From Arcanobacterium phocae (GTDB taxonomy: Bacteria; Actinomycetota; Actinomycetes; Actinomycetales; Actinomycetaceae): a DNA stretch of 64,000 nt. The stretch is taken from the NCBI RefSeq assembly GCF_018913465.1, contig NZ_JABAPM010000003.1:278536-342535 (forward strand), written 5' to 3'. A program made the translations under genes and the position numbers. Positions 1 to 10,100 of this stretch are shown piece after piece. The notes under the pieces are model-generated. The model ran no database searches. It was not told where the DNA came from and worked only from the letters and a program-made list of their open reading frames with translations. Position 1 is the first letter of the stretch. Each line of letters opens with the position of its first letter.

Positions 1-159
1 ATGCCTAAAATCGCTAAGCCACGAGCTAAATCCAGTCCACCAATTCGGGAGGATTGGCGAGCTGAAGCGGAAAATGTAGGGGTGGTGTTCGTCGTCGTCA
101 TACGTCACATAATAAACGCTGAGCGATGCCATTGGAAGTGACATCTGCCCATGAGATGA

Positions 160-1164
<1,005 letters not shown>

Positions 1165-1179
1165 TCGCTGTCCGTCCGT

Positions 1180-1249
1180 ACAAAATCTCGGGATCCGGTA
1201 CGGTAGTGCGCTATAGGGCACTGTTGTTCGGTATCCCGAGATTTTGTGT
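1180..1249. repeat. Palindromic intergenic repeat, copy 1
   Basis: A roughly 70-bp long inverted repeat. Outer arms start CAAAATCTCGGGAT and end ATCCCGAGATTTTG; an inner arm pair AGTGC/GCACT encloses a loop containing CTATAGG. It lies between nrdF and the phosphatase gene, both on the + strand, and could act as a terminator or RNA structure. A diverged second copy is at 2361-2429, so it is a repeat family rather than a simple terminator. Confidence 0.75.
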
Positions 1250-1288
1250 AGGTAAAAGATGGTTGCTGGCCGTATAAGAAGGAATGAT

Positions 1289-1858
1289 ATGAAGATTTTG
1301 GTTGTGTGTACCGGTAATATTTGCCGTTCACCGATGGGTGAGATTGTGTTGCGCCACTATGCGGAACAGGCTGGGGTTGCCGGGGAAGTAACGTCCGCCG
1401 GGGTGTCTACTGAGGAAACTGGGAATCCGATTGATCGGCGGGCGCAGGCTGTGTTGCGAGAATTCGGCTATGAGGTCCCGCGCAAGCATTATGCTCACCA
1501 AGCCACCGCAGCCGAACTTTCGCAGGCAGATCTAGTTTTGGCGATGACGACGGGGCACGCCCGGGCATTGCGCCGGATGATGCTTGCTGCTGGGCTAGGA
1601 GAGGAGCATATCTCCCGGATTCACCTATGGCGCGAATTTGACGGAACTGTTCCGCCGGCTGACGCGGGGGCTTTTGGTCCAGGCGGTCCGCTTGAAGGCC
1701 AAGAAAAAGTTAAAGCTGGACGAGGTTCGGATTTTTATACGTCTAGCGGCGATTTGGATGTGCTCGATCCGTGGTTCGGGGATGCGTCAGGGTTTTATGA
1801 CACGCTGGCAATGATCGAAGCGGGCGCTCGCGGGATTGTGACGTGGGTGAAGGGCTGA
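1289..1858 (+). CDS. Low-molecular-weight protein-tyrosine-phosphatase
   Basis: Cytoplasmic LMW-PTP that hydrolyses phosphotyrosine. The N-terminal P-loop CTGNICRSP gives the C-x5-R-S active site right after the first beta strand, as in the family, and the late LDPWFG carries the DPW motif with the catalytic Asp. The protein is 189 aa, slightly longer than usual (about 150-165) because of an insertion around GGPLEGQEKVKAGRGSD before the DPW motif. I chose the ATG at 1289, preceded by agaagga, over an in-frame ATG 30 nt upstream that lies next to the repeat and would displace the P-loop from the N-terminus. Its substrate is unknown; no kinase or capsule genes lie beside it. Confidence 0.9.
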   Translation: MKILVVCTGNICRSPMGEIVLRHYAEQAGVAGEVTSAGVSTEETGNPIDRRAQAVLREFGYEVPRKHYAHQATAAELSQADLVLAMTTGHARALRRMMLAAGLGEEHISRIHLWREFDGTVPPADAGAFGPGGPLEGQEKVKAGRGSDFYTSSGDLDVLDPWFGDASGFYDTLAMIEAGARGIVTWVKG

Positions 1859-1868
1859 GTCTAGCTGG

Positions 1869-2324
1869 CTAAGCCTCATTGTTTCGGCGGTGCCATACAA
1901 ATTGGTACTCGGGTGAAAAACTTGGTTTACACCGGGCGCAACTCATGAGCCGGGTTGGCCGGCGGAAGCGTTCGATTGTGTGCCCAGCTGGGCAGGTTCC
2001 AATCCATGCTCCAGGAATATGGGGTGCATTGCTGAGCTGTGCATGTCCCGACCCGCCGATGCGGATGCATACCTCACGCCAGTGCCGATCGTGGTGATGC
2101 TCTGGTCCGACCAAGGCGTGCGCGATTTCGTGCAATATAGTATCGCGGACAACCTGCTCATCGGCCGCTTCGGCGATTGCGCGGGACAATGTAATCTTTT
2201 TGTCTGCGAAGTGGGCGGCTCCTGCCCTGCGCTTGGCACGATCAAAGGCAAAAGACCAGTCGGTCAGGCCGTGAGCCGCCAGTAAATCTTGTGCAAGTGC
2301 GCGCGCTTTTTCGATATCCACCAT
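1869..2324 (-). CDS. SprT-like zinc metalloprotease-domain protein
   Basis: 151-aa protein of the SprT-like family. The zincin motif ILHEIAHALVG (HExxH) is in the middle, followed by HHHDRHW, which can supply the third ligand. Near the C-terminus a GTCPAGH...MSCARC stretch gives cysteines for a small zinc ribbon, as in other SprT-like proteins. Function in bacteria is poorly defined; eukaryotic relatives (Spartan) cleave DNA-protein crosslinks. It is convergent with the phosphatase gene. The start could instead be the next codon, GTG at 2321, because a TACCAT box sits exactly 6 nt before it, as at other apparently leaderless genes here. Confidence 0.85.
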   Translation of the reverse strand: MVDIEKARALAQDLLAAHGLTDWSFAFDRAKRRAGAAHFADKKITLSRAIAEAADEQVVRDTILHEIAHALVGPEHHHDRHWREVCIRIGGSGHAQLSNAPHIPGAWIGTCPAGHTIERFRRPTRLMSCARCKPSFSPEYQFVWHRRNNEA

Positions 2325-2360
2325 CCTATGGTATCGATGTTGCTGGCAGACTGTGCACGT

Positions 2361-2429
2361 TCAAAATCTCGAGATCCAGCACGGTAGCACACTATAGGGG
2401 ACTACCGTCTCGTTGAGCGAGATTTTGTG
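2361..2429. repeat. Palindromic intergenic repeat, copy 2
   Basis: Second copy of the element at 1180-1249. It shares the outer arms CAAAATCTCG/CGAGATTTTG, the ACGGTAG block and the CTATAGGG core, but differs at inner positions. Here the inner pair is ACGGTAG/CTACCGT, a perfect 7-bp stem, so the fold is kept while bases change. It lies between divergent genes (SprT-like and DUF952-GNAT), which argues against a simple terminator role. Confidence 0.75.
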
Positions 2430-2509
2430 CGAATGAACCTCGACCGGCTCACGGCAAAAGTCCTATTGACTCGCAGAACGGTATGGGGAGGTAGTGTCGA
2501 GCCGAATGC

Positions 2510-2515
2510 TAGAGT
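2510..2515 (+). promoter_or_regulatory. Putative -10 box of a leaderless gene
   Basis: TAGAGT lies 6 nt before the ATG at 2522, and no ribosome binding site is present. This is the spacing expected when transcription starts at the first base of the start codon. No clear -35 box was seen. Confidence 0.45.
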
Positions 2516-2521
2516 GTCGGT

Positions 2522-3466
2522 ATGGTTTTTCATATTATTTTGCCTGAAGACTGGAAGCTCGCCGTAGAAAATGGAACCTATACGCAATCAACACGCGGAT
2601 GTGACATTAAGTCTGTGGGCTATGTGCATGCCAGCGGTTCGCTCAAGCAAGTCATTGCCGTCGCAGAACGTTTGTATTCGGACCGTGCGGACGCGTTCGT
2701 CATCGACATTGATGATAGTGAACTGCATCAGGCTGGTTACGAGATTCGTTACGAGCCAGGGGATCCCGACAATCCACAATCCGAAAAATTCCCACACATT
2801 TATGGGGGTGAACTTCCGGTAGGCTTTCTGAAACCGGCGGCAGATTTCGCGGGTGATCCGCGGATTTTGCGCGAAGATTCGCCAGAGGTTCATCAGCTCA
2901 ATCAAGCAGGTTGGACGGTTGGTTCGACGTCGTGGGGTGCGCGCCTTTTTCTCGACGACGACGCTGATTTATCGTCTTATCATCGATATGTTGATGATAC
3001 TGTCCGGGCTGGATTTCAGATCCGCGAACTGACTGGTGATGATCTCACTGAGCTCTATACGCTTGACCGATTAGTTGCTCCGGATTTTCCATCCACTCCG
3101 GCGTCTCATCACGAGCCGTTGCCAGACAATTTTGACGTTAACATTGCTGATCACAATGCCCGGGCATGGGGTGCGTTTAAGGGTGACCAGCTGGTTGGTT
3201 TCAGTATTGTGTTTGATGCTGGGGGACGCTGGGAAGTAGACCGAACAAGTGTTCACCCAGATTATCGACGGCGAGGCGTGGCAAAAGCAATGAAATCCGC
3301 TTCGGTTCTTGAAACATATGCCAGTGGTGTACGTCAGTGGGGGACTGGTGGGGCGAGCATTAATCAAGCTTCGCTACGAATGAATAAAGCATTGGGGTTC
3401 GTTCTCGAACCATTGTGGCTGACGATGTATCCGCCGCTAACTGTTGGGCAGCTTCTAGCGCAATGA
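2522..3466 (+). CDS. DUF952 / GNAT acetyltransferase fusion protein
   Basis: 314-aa two-domain protein. Residues 1 to about 105 match the DUF952 family in layout: FHIILPEDW at the start, a central YVHASGSLKQVIAVAERLY and an HIYGGELPV end. Residues from about 150 form a GNAT N-acetyltransferase domain: an alpha/beta fold with the acetyl-CoA loop DYRRRGVAKAMK (R-x2-G-x-A/G type) at about 245 and a C-terminal ALGFVLEPLW strand typical of the fold. The acceptor is unknown. The DUF952 half may recognise a substrate or ligand, but that is a guess. The gene stands alone, divergent from the SprT-like gene, and appears leaderless (TAGAGT, then 6 nt, then ATG). Confidence 0.82.
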   Translation: MVFHIILPEDWKLAVENGTYTQSTRGCDIKSVGYVHASGSLKQVIAVAERLYSDRADAFVIDIDDSELHQAGYEIRYEPGDPDNPQSEKFPHIYGGELPVGFLKPAADFAGDPRILREDSPEVHQLNQAGWTVGSTSWGARLFLDDDADLSSYHRYVDDTVRAGFQIRELTGDDLTELYTLDRLVAPDFPSTPASHHEPLPDNFDVNIADHNARAWGAFKGDQLVGFSIVFDAGGRWEVDRTSVHPDYRRRGVAKAMKSASVLETYASGVRQWGTGGASINQASLRMNKALGFVLEPLWLTMYPPLTVGQLLAQ

Positions 3467-3513
3467 ATAAGCGAGCGTTGAAGTGCGCAGCAAAGGATGT
3501 CGGAGTGGGAGGA

Positions 3514-3519
3514 TATAAT
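3514..3519 (+). promoter_or_regulatory. -10 box TATAAT, leaderless start
   Basis: A perfect TATAAT is 7 nt upstream of the ATG at 3527, placing the likely transcription start on or next to the A of that codon. This box also decides the start choice for the following gene. Confidence 0.6.
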
Positions 3520-3526
3520 AAACACT

Positions 3527-4213
3527 ATGTCTGGAACTGATCTGATTTTGCGAATGAGTCGTGCCGCCGTGCCGGCAAACCGGCCTATCGATATTGCTCG
3601 TCGTATTAGTGCAGCTATTATGATGGGATTTTTGTTTGGTGCAGTAGTTGGAATGCTGTTGTTTATTGACGAAGTTCCCTTAGCGCGGATGGTCTACGTG
3701 CTTATTCCAACTGCGATACTTGGCGTCATAGTCTACATTTGTTGGCGAATTTGGCAGACGTCACGTATTGAGCCAACTGCGGTAGTTGCGCGTGTCCTGG
3801 GAACAACCGAATCAACCCTGGGGCGTGAAGTCCGTACCGGCGGCCGGCGTGGAATCCTTGTTCCGGTAGTGGCGATGCCCGTTGATGGTGGGCCATCATT
3901 CCGATCGATGGTGACGATTCAGGCGCAGTCGGGGCGGGACGTCGTTGAACCACCCGTTGGAACGCTATTGCCACTATTCCAACCAGAACCTGGAATCGGC
4001 CGCCTAGTGGAAGGCGAAGCTACGGCTGAGCAGCAAGAACTTATGGATAAACTTGCCAAGCGCCCGCGAATACTCGCTAACAAGGCTGAAATTCTGCCTA
4101 TCCGGCGCGGCCCACTAGAACGTACCCCGCGCACAGCCGCCATCCAATGGTGGGCCAGTGCCGGCACTGCCGCGTTCCTAGCGATGGTGTTCGTCGGCTC
4201 GTTGCGCGGGTAG
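3527..4213 (+). CDS. Membrane protein of unknown function
   Basis: 228-aa protein I do not recognise. It has two membrane segments near the N-terminus (about residues 28-50 and 56-77: IMMGFLFGAVVGMLLF and MVYVLIPTAILGVIVYICW), then a soluble middle of about 120 residues rich in beta-type sequence (VVARVLG...GILVPVVAMPVDGG), then one C-terminal membrane segment (WWASAGTAAFLAMVFVG). An in-frame ATG at 3497 exists, but a TATAAT box ends 7 nt before 3527, so I took 3527 as a leaderless start. It faces the amino-acid importer operon, which converges on it. No function is proposed. Confidence 0.7.
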   Translation: MSGTDLILRMSRAAVPANRPIDIARRISAAIMMGFLFGAVVGMLLFIDEVPLARMVYVLIPTAILGVIVYICWRIWQTSRIEPTAVVARVLGTTESTLGREVRTGGRRGILVPVVAMPVDGGPSFRSMVTIQAQSGRDVVEPPVGTLLPLFQPEPGIGRLVEGEATAEQQELMDKLAKRPRILANKAEILPIRRGPLERTPRTAAIQWWASAGTAAFLAMVFVGSLRG

Positions 4214-4223
4214 TCACGAGTAA

Positions 4224-4991
4224 TTACACCACGCGGGTGAAGAACTCCTTTGCGCGCGCACTTTGAGGACGCTCGAAAACATCGTCTGGGGAACCGGATT
4301 CGATAATCTTGCCGTCGTCCATGACGATCACCTGGTCAGATACTTCGCGGGCGAACCCCATTTCGTGCGTGACCACAACCATCGTCATGCCTTCAGCTGC
4401 CAAATCCTGCATAACGGAAAGAACTTCGCCCACCAACTCCGGATCCAGTGCCGACGTCGGCTCATCGAACAACATCAACTCTGGCTCCATCGCCAACGCG
4501 CGCGCAATCGCCACACGCTGCTGCTGACCACCAGAGAGCTCCGCCGGATAATGATCCATGCGGTCTGCCAACCCAACCCGGTCAAGTAGCTTCTTCGCCT
4601 GCTCCCGCGCCTGCTCAACAGATTTGCCAAGAACATGAACCGGCGCTTCCATCACGTTCTCCAACGCTGTCTTATGCGGGAACAGATTAAAGCGTTGGAA
4701 CACCATGCCGATCTTGGCACGCTGCGCGGCCGCCTCTTTCGCCGTCAGCTCATACAGCTTGCCGTCTTTTTCCCGGAAACCCATCAGCGTTCCATCAACA
4801 TGAATCGATCCGGCCTGAATAGTCTCCAGCAGATTAATGCACCGTAGCATCGTCGACTTACCAGACCCAGACGGGCCCAGAATCGAGGTGACCGTGCCCG
4901 GCTGGACAGTAAACGAAACGCCTTTGAGAACATGCAGATCTCCGAAGAACTTATGAACGTCACTAACGCTGACTTTGGGGAGTTGACTCAT
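4224..4991 (-). CDS. Polar amino-acid ABC transporter, ATP-binding protein
   Basis: 255-aa ATPase of the PAAT (GlnQ/HisP-like) family that powers import of an amino acid. Walker [10 protein letters not shown] (about 40-48), signature LSGGQQQR, Walker [14 protein letters not shown] and the switch His in [12 protein letters not shown] are all intact. It is the last gene of a three-gene operon in the order binding protein, permease, ATPase, all on the minus strand. A weak ribosome site (aggatt) precedes the ATG. Family membership is secure; the specific amino acid cannot be read from the sequence. Confidence 0.93.
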   Translation of the reverse strand: MSQLPKVSVSDVHKFFGDLHVLKGVSFTVQPGTVTSILGPSGSGKSTMLRCINLLETIQAGSIHVDGTLMGFREKDGKLYELTAKEAAAQRAKIGMVFQRFNLFPHKTALENVMEAPVHVLGKSVEQAREQAKKLLDRVGLADRMDHYPAELSGGQQQRVAIARALAMEPELMLFDEPTSALDPELVGEVLSVMQDLAAEGMTMVVVTHEMGFAREVSDQVIVMDDGKIIESGSPDDVFERPQSARAKEFFTRVV

Positions 4992-5048
4992 TGTAATAAT
5001 CCTGAAATAACAGTTGGCTTATAGAAAAGGACAGAGAAACAGCCCCAA

Positions 5049-6023
5049 TCACGGAGTGTACTCCACGAACGGATCGTCCATAGTCGTTTGCGACGCATTG
5101 ATCGCAGCCTGGCGGCCAGCACGAGTTTTCTTCGCACCGCGGCCATTCGATGCGGCCGAATCGTCAGCCGAACCGCGCCCGTAGAATTTCTCCACATAAT
5201 ACTGGCCAACCATCAACACCGACGTGATTGACAGATACCAGATCGCTGCCACCAGCAAGAACGGAATCGGCTGGAAAGAAGAGAAGCCACTCGCGTTAGT
5301 TACATGGGTGAGCTCTAGGGACAGTGGCACCGCCGTCACCAACGACGTCGTCTTCAGCATCGAAATCGTCTCATTGCCTGTTGGTGGAACAATCACACGC
5401 ATCGCCTGCGGCAAAATAATCCGCCGCATAATCATGCCACTGCTCATGCCCAACGCCTTCGCGGCTTCCTCTTGGCCTGGATCCACCGAGTTCAAACCCG
5501 ACCGGACGATCTCCGCCAAGTACGCGCCTTCGTTGATGCCAAGCCCAAGCACGGCGAACAAGAACATCGTGTATTGCCGTTCTGCAAAAATGGAATTCGG
5601 TGCGAAGGTGAAGAAATCTATCACGTGCGGAATGCCGACCGTGATCGTTGGGAACAGTGTTCCGATCAGTCCCCAGAAAATCAGCTGGGTGTAGATCGGG
5701 GTGCCACGGAAGAACCAGATGTATCCAGTTGCTACCGACCGCAACACCGGATTATCCGACCGCCGCATAATTGCCATCGTCACTGCCAGGAGAATACCTA
5801 ACGCCATCGCGGCCACGGTCAACGCCAGCGTCCACGCCACACCTTTCAGGATCTGCATCTTGAAGAGGTTATCCCACACCACGCTCCACTGGAATTGTGG
5901 ATTCGTGATGAGCTGGTTGAGGATCGCGTAGGCGATGACGGCGACGATCGCTGCTGAAATCCAGCGCCCCCAATGGCGGACGGGGACTGCGTGGATCAAT
6001 TCCGGAGTGTTCTGTGACGGCAT
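5049..6023 (-). CDS. Polar amino-acid ABC transporter, permease
   Basis: 324-aa inner-membrane permease of the HisM/GlnP type. Several hydrophobic segments are visible from residue 22 on, and the EAA loop appears as QEEAAKALGMSSGMIMRRIILPQAMRVI (only the key part EAAKALG...ILPQA is diagnostic), which contacts the ATPase. As only one permease gene is present it probably forms a homodimer. A hydrophilic C-terminal tail of about 45 residues (rich in Ser, Lys and Arg) extends past the last membrane segment. The operon continues into the ATPase gene 57 bp downstream. Confidence 0.92.
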   Translation of the reverse strand: MPSQNTPELIHAVPVRHWGRWISAAIVAVIAYAILNQLITNPQFQWSVVWDNLFKMQILKGVAWTLALTVAAMALGILLAVTMAIMRRSDNPVLRSVATGYIWFFRGTPIYTQLIFWGLIGTLFPTITVGIPHVIDFFTFAPNSIFAERQYTMFLFAVLGLGINEGAYLAEIVRSGLNSVDPGQEEAAKALGMSSGMIMRRIILPQAMRVIVPPTGNETISMLKTTSLVTAVPLSLELTHVTNASGFSSFQPIPFLLVAAIWYLSITSVLMVGQYYVEKFYGRGSADDSAASNGRGAKKTRAGRQAAINASQTTMDDPFVEYTP

Positions 6024-6045
6024 GATTCGTCCTGGCTAGTGAATG

Positions 6046-6963
6046 TTATTTGGCTGGGTTGAGGGTAACAGAGGTGGCAACGCCATCCTTGATTCCCCAG
6101 GTTTCGAAGATCTTGGCGAGGTCGCCGGTGTCGATGAGGTGCTGGAGGGCCTTGTCGATAGCTTCGGTGGTTGGGTCGCCCTTCGGGGTTGCGATTGCGA
6201 GGCCGACGACGTCGATTGGTTTGCCGATCTTTTCAATCTGCTTGTTGGTCTGCAAAATAGCGAAGTCAATAACTGGGGTGTCCGCAAACATGGCGTCGAG
6301 CTGGCCTTGGGCTAGTTCGAGGCTGATCCGTGGCTGCTCGGACTGCCGTTGGATCTGAACAGGCTTGTCTTTGCAGTCGGTGGTGTTTAGTTCGGTTAAG
6401 TATTCGTCTTGTGCGGTGCCGGTTTGAACGCCGACTACCTTGCCGCACACGTCTGCCGGATCAAACTTCTTTGGGTTGCCAGCTGGGACTGCCCACTGCA
6501 AACCCGCTTCATAGTACTGAGTCAAATCAACGGCTTCTTGGCGTTCTGGGTTTACCGAAATTGCAGCAATACCAGCTTCATAGGTTTTCCCGATGCCTGG
6601 GATAACCGCGGCAAACTCAGCGTTTTCCATGGTGACTTCGAGGCCAAGGACCTTACCGAGTGCGTTGGCTAGGTCAACGTCGAAGCCTTGCATGGTGGTG
6701 CCGTCTTCAGCATAGAATTCTGCCGGAGCGTAGAACGCGTTAGTGCCGATGGTGAGTTTTCCATCCTTGGTGACGGATTCTGGCAGTAGTGCTGCGATGT
6801 CATCAACTTTTTCAATGTGGGATACATCGGTTGCGCGAACGTCGCCGGAAGTAGCTGCGGCGTCGGTGGCATCGGTGGTGGATGACGTTCCGGCGTCGGA
6901 GCCACAAGCGCCCAGGGTGAACAGAAGTGCCGCTGCGGCAGCGGTGAATTTCAGGGTTTTCAT
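6046..6963 (-). CDS. Polar amino-acid ABC transporter, substrate-binding lipoprotein
   Basis: 305-aa solute-binding protein of the SBP_bac_3 family that feeds the downstream permease and ATPase. The N-terminus MKTLKF..LLFTLGACGS is a lipoprotein signal with lipobox LGAC, so the mature protein is anchored by Cys19. Family marks include TIGTNAFYAPAEFY, GFDVDLANALGKVLG and VQTGTAQDEYL. I chose the ATG at 6963 because cgaggag precedes it and it puts the signal peptide first; the open frame continues 49 codons further upstream without looking like protein. A promoter and an operator-like palindrome lie at 7016-7044. Confidence 0.93.
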   Translation of the reverse strand: MKTLKFTAAAAALLFTLGACGSDAGTSSTTDATDAAATSGDVRATDVSHIEKVDDIAALLPESVTKDGKLTIGTNAFYAPAEFYAEDGTTMQGFDVDLANALGKVLGLEVTMENAEFAAVIPGIGKTYEAGIAAISVNPERQEAVDLTQYYEAGLQWAVPAGNPKKFDPADVCGKVVGVQTGTAQDEYLTELNTTDCKDKPVQIQRQSEQPRISLELAQGQLDAMFADTPVIDFAILQTNKQIEKIGKPIDVVGLAIATPKGDPTTEAIDKALQHLIDTGDLAKIFETWGIKDGVATSVTLNPAK

Positions 6964-7015
6964 GGTTTCTCCTCGCGGATGGATTTTTCGGGTGGCACTA
7001 CGCCAATAATGAAAG

Positions 7016-7044
7016 TATATACGGTTGAATGTATAGTTATACAA
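7016..7044 (-). promoter_or_regulatory. Promoter with operator-like palindrome for the amino-acid importer
   Basis: Read on the minus strand, TTGTAT (7039-7044), a 17-nt spacer and TATATA (7016-7021) form a plausible promoter. Overlapping the -35 side is TGTATA-AC-TATACA (7030-7043), a palindrome with perfect 6-bp arms, suggesting a repressor site. The regulator is not identified. Confidence 0.5.
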
Positions 7045-7099
7045 TTTTTGGTGGGTAAGATAGGGCACAGTTGGAGATTCGGCTATGTAGGCGTCAGGC

Positions 7100-7160
7100 A
7101 AACTCGGCAAAAGCGCAAACCTACACGTATATGGCCGAGGTTTGCGCTATTGCCGAGTTT
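7100..7160. terminator. Long hairpin downstream of hrpA
   Basis: Two 23-bp arms, AAACTCGGCAA..GCGCAAACCT and its inverse, match at 22 of 23 positions around a 15-nt loop. It follows the hrpA stop and precedes the importer promoter. No T-run follows, so it may end or stabilise the hrpA transcript, or be a mobile palindromic repeat. Confidence 0.6.
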
Positions 7161-7177
7161 TACGCACAGTGCGGTAA

Positions 7178-10100
7178 TCAGTTCAACAGCTTCCGGATCC
7201 GTTGCACGGAAACCTTGCCGCTCGTACCGAGCTGCTGAGCAAACAGCGAAACGCGCAGTTCCTCAATCATCCAGCGGGCTTTCACCAAGGCTGCGGCTCG
7301 TTGCGGATCATAGCTCCCCATCGCCTGCCGTTCTTTGTCAACCTCATCGCTAATCTCGCCGACCTGCCACGCCAACGAATCATCAGCCGGATTCGTTGGC
7401 GCTTTCTCTACCCGAATCCGTGCAGCATTGAGGTAGCGCGGCAAATGTGCGAGATATTCGCCTGGGGTGGTTCGAATGAACCCATCGGAAACGAGCCGTG
7501 TCACATAGTCGCGAACATCAGTCACGGTATTGATCAGTGCCAGCGAGGACGTTGTGCGCAAGACGCTATCGACCTCCCCATAGGCTTCCAAAATTCGTAC
7601 CACGATCTGCGCAATCCGATAGATTTCATCTTCAAACCGGTCACGTAGCCAGGTGCGCAGCGCCTCATAGTCGCCGCGGTTCCGCAGCGTCCCCAACGGT
7701 TTCTTATTCTCCCGAGCCCACTGATCGGCGAGGTTGCGAATAGCGGCAACATGTAGATCAGTGATGAGCGCACTCGTGGAAGGGTATGGCGAAGCAGCCA
7801 TTGCCAAGGATTCACGCCCAGTCCACCGGCTAGTGACGCGGGCTTCGGGCAGGGCAAGCTCGATGGCAAGGAGTCGGATAACCCCGTTGCGGTGGTCGCG
7901 CACTTGTTCTGCCGGTTCTGCTAATACCCGCAGTTCTACCGTGAACCCAGCTTTCCCAGGTGTTTCGATCAGTGCCGGATAACCACGAATCGTCAGCCCA
8001 TGAGCACCGGTCGTTTCGATGCTGGCGGGAATGTCGTCTCCGTCGAGCTCGGGCCACGTAGTGAGGTCGTGGCGGGTAAGTGCCTCAGTCATTCCGGGCT
8101 CGGTTGGGTCTGCTTCGAGGGCTTGCGAGACGGCTTTTTTGACAACGTGTTCGACGGCGGTGCGCGTCTGCGGAGCAAGAGAACGCTGCAGGTAGTGGAT
8201 AGATGTGCCTTCGTCTAGCACGGCACCGCGTTCGGAGCGGACCCGGAAGTTGATCGTCAAGTGCGCTGGCAAAACTACATCCGCCCAGGAGTCGGCGTCA
8301 ATATCGATCCCGCGCAGGTCCCGTGCAGCTGCCGTGAATGCGTCTTGGAAGCTGATAGCGTCAGGTTGACCGTGTGCCACACTGTCCCAATCTGGGAGTT
8401 TGGCGCGAATCTGCCGGGCAGCATCGGGCGCCGGCACAAGGTTGCGGCGAATCCGTTTGGGAAGCGCACGAATGGTTGCAATGACGAGTTCGTCGAGCAT
8501 GCCGGGAACGAGCCAGTCGAAGCCGTCATCGCTGAGTTGCGGAAGCAGAGTTACCGGCACGTCAATAGTGAGTCCGTCTGCGTGTGAGCCGGGCACAAAG
8601 GTGTAGTCGATCGGTAAGGTGATATCGCCTTGGATCCATTCGGTTGGGAAGTCGTCATCCGATGCGGTTGTTTCGCCAAGTAAAAATTCTTGGGTGAACG
8701 TTAGCAGATCGGGATGGTTGTGGCGGTCCTTTTTCCACCAGGTATCAAAGTGCCGGGCGGAGACGATGTTGTCCGGGATACGTTCGTCGAAAAACACGTA
8801 CTGGGCGTCCTCGTCTGCTACCAGCCCGTGGCTACGCAACCGTTCTTCGACCTCGTGCGCCTGTGCCAACGCATCGTGGTTGTCTTTTACGAACCGGTGA
8901 TGGGTTCGCCATTGGCCTTCTACCAGTGCGTGGCGAATGAACATCTCGCGAGCAAGTTCGCGTGCCGACGGCGTACCAACAGAAGACAGCAATACTTGCC
9001 GGTCAGCTGTGATGGTTAGTCCATATAGCAGGACTTTTTCGTGGACTTTGGCGGCGCCGTCCCGGGTGGACCAGAATGGATCTGAATAGGTGCGTTTGAT
9101 GAGATGTGCCCCGACGCGCTCGATCCAGGCCGGATCGATTTTGGCAATGGTTCGGGCAAAAAGCCGGGATGTTTCCACCAGCTCGGCGGCCATCACCCAA
9201 TCTGGGGTGCGCTTGGCAAGCCCAGATCCCGGCCAAGCTACAAAGTGGGTGCCGCGCGCACCTAGATAGTCCCGCTTGCGCTGGTCAAACGTTCCGATGT
9301 TGGACAGCAGCCCAACAAGGAGCGACCGGTGAATCGCGTCGGCAGCCGGGGCATCGGCCGAAGCTCCCACCGCTTTGACCGCATGCGTAACATCGCGGTT
9401 GTGGCTGACGTCGTTGTGGGTGTCGCGCGCCTGGCGGATCTGCGCCGCGGACGGCAATGCAATATTTTTCAACGTAATGCCGAGTGGTTTAGCAAGTTCA
9501 CGCAGTTGGGCGACGACGTCTTGCCACTCGCGGAACCGCAACCAGTTCAGGTGCTCGGCCCGGCATAACCGCCGAAATGCCGAACCAGACAGGTCGCGTT
9601 GCTGGGTGCGCAAATACCGCCACAGGTTCAGGTAAGCCAAAAAGTCCGAAGTTGGCTCGGTGAAGCGGGCGTGGAGCTGATCGGCTTGGGCCTTATATTC
9701 GGCTGGGCGCTCGCGGACATCTTGGACTGACATTGCGGCAACTAGCACCAGAACTTCGGTGGCAGCGCCGTTGTCTACCGCGGCAAGCAGCATACGTCCC
9801 AAACGTGGGTCGATTGGCAACCGGGCAAGTTTGTGCCCGATTTTGGTGAGAATCGGGGTGCGGGTATCGGGCTCGAGGGCGCCGATTTCTTCCAACAGTT
9901 GGATACCTGCCCGAACGGCTTTCAAGTCCGGCGGATCGATGAATGGGAAATCAGCAACTGTGCCTAGGCCAAGGGACGCCATCTGAAGAATAACCGCAGC
10001 GAGCGAGGTGCGTTGAATTTCCGGTTCGGTAAATTCTGGCCGGGAGGCGAAGTCCTCTTCAGAGTAGAGCCGGATAGCGATACCGTCCGCCACACGCCCC

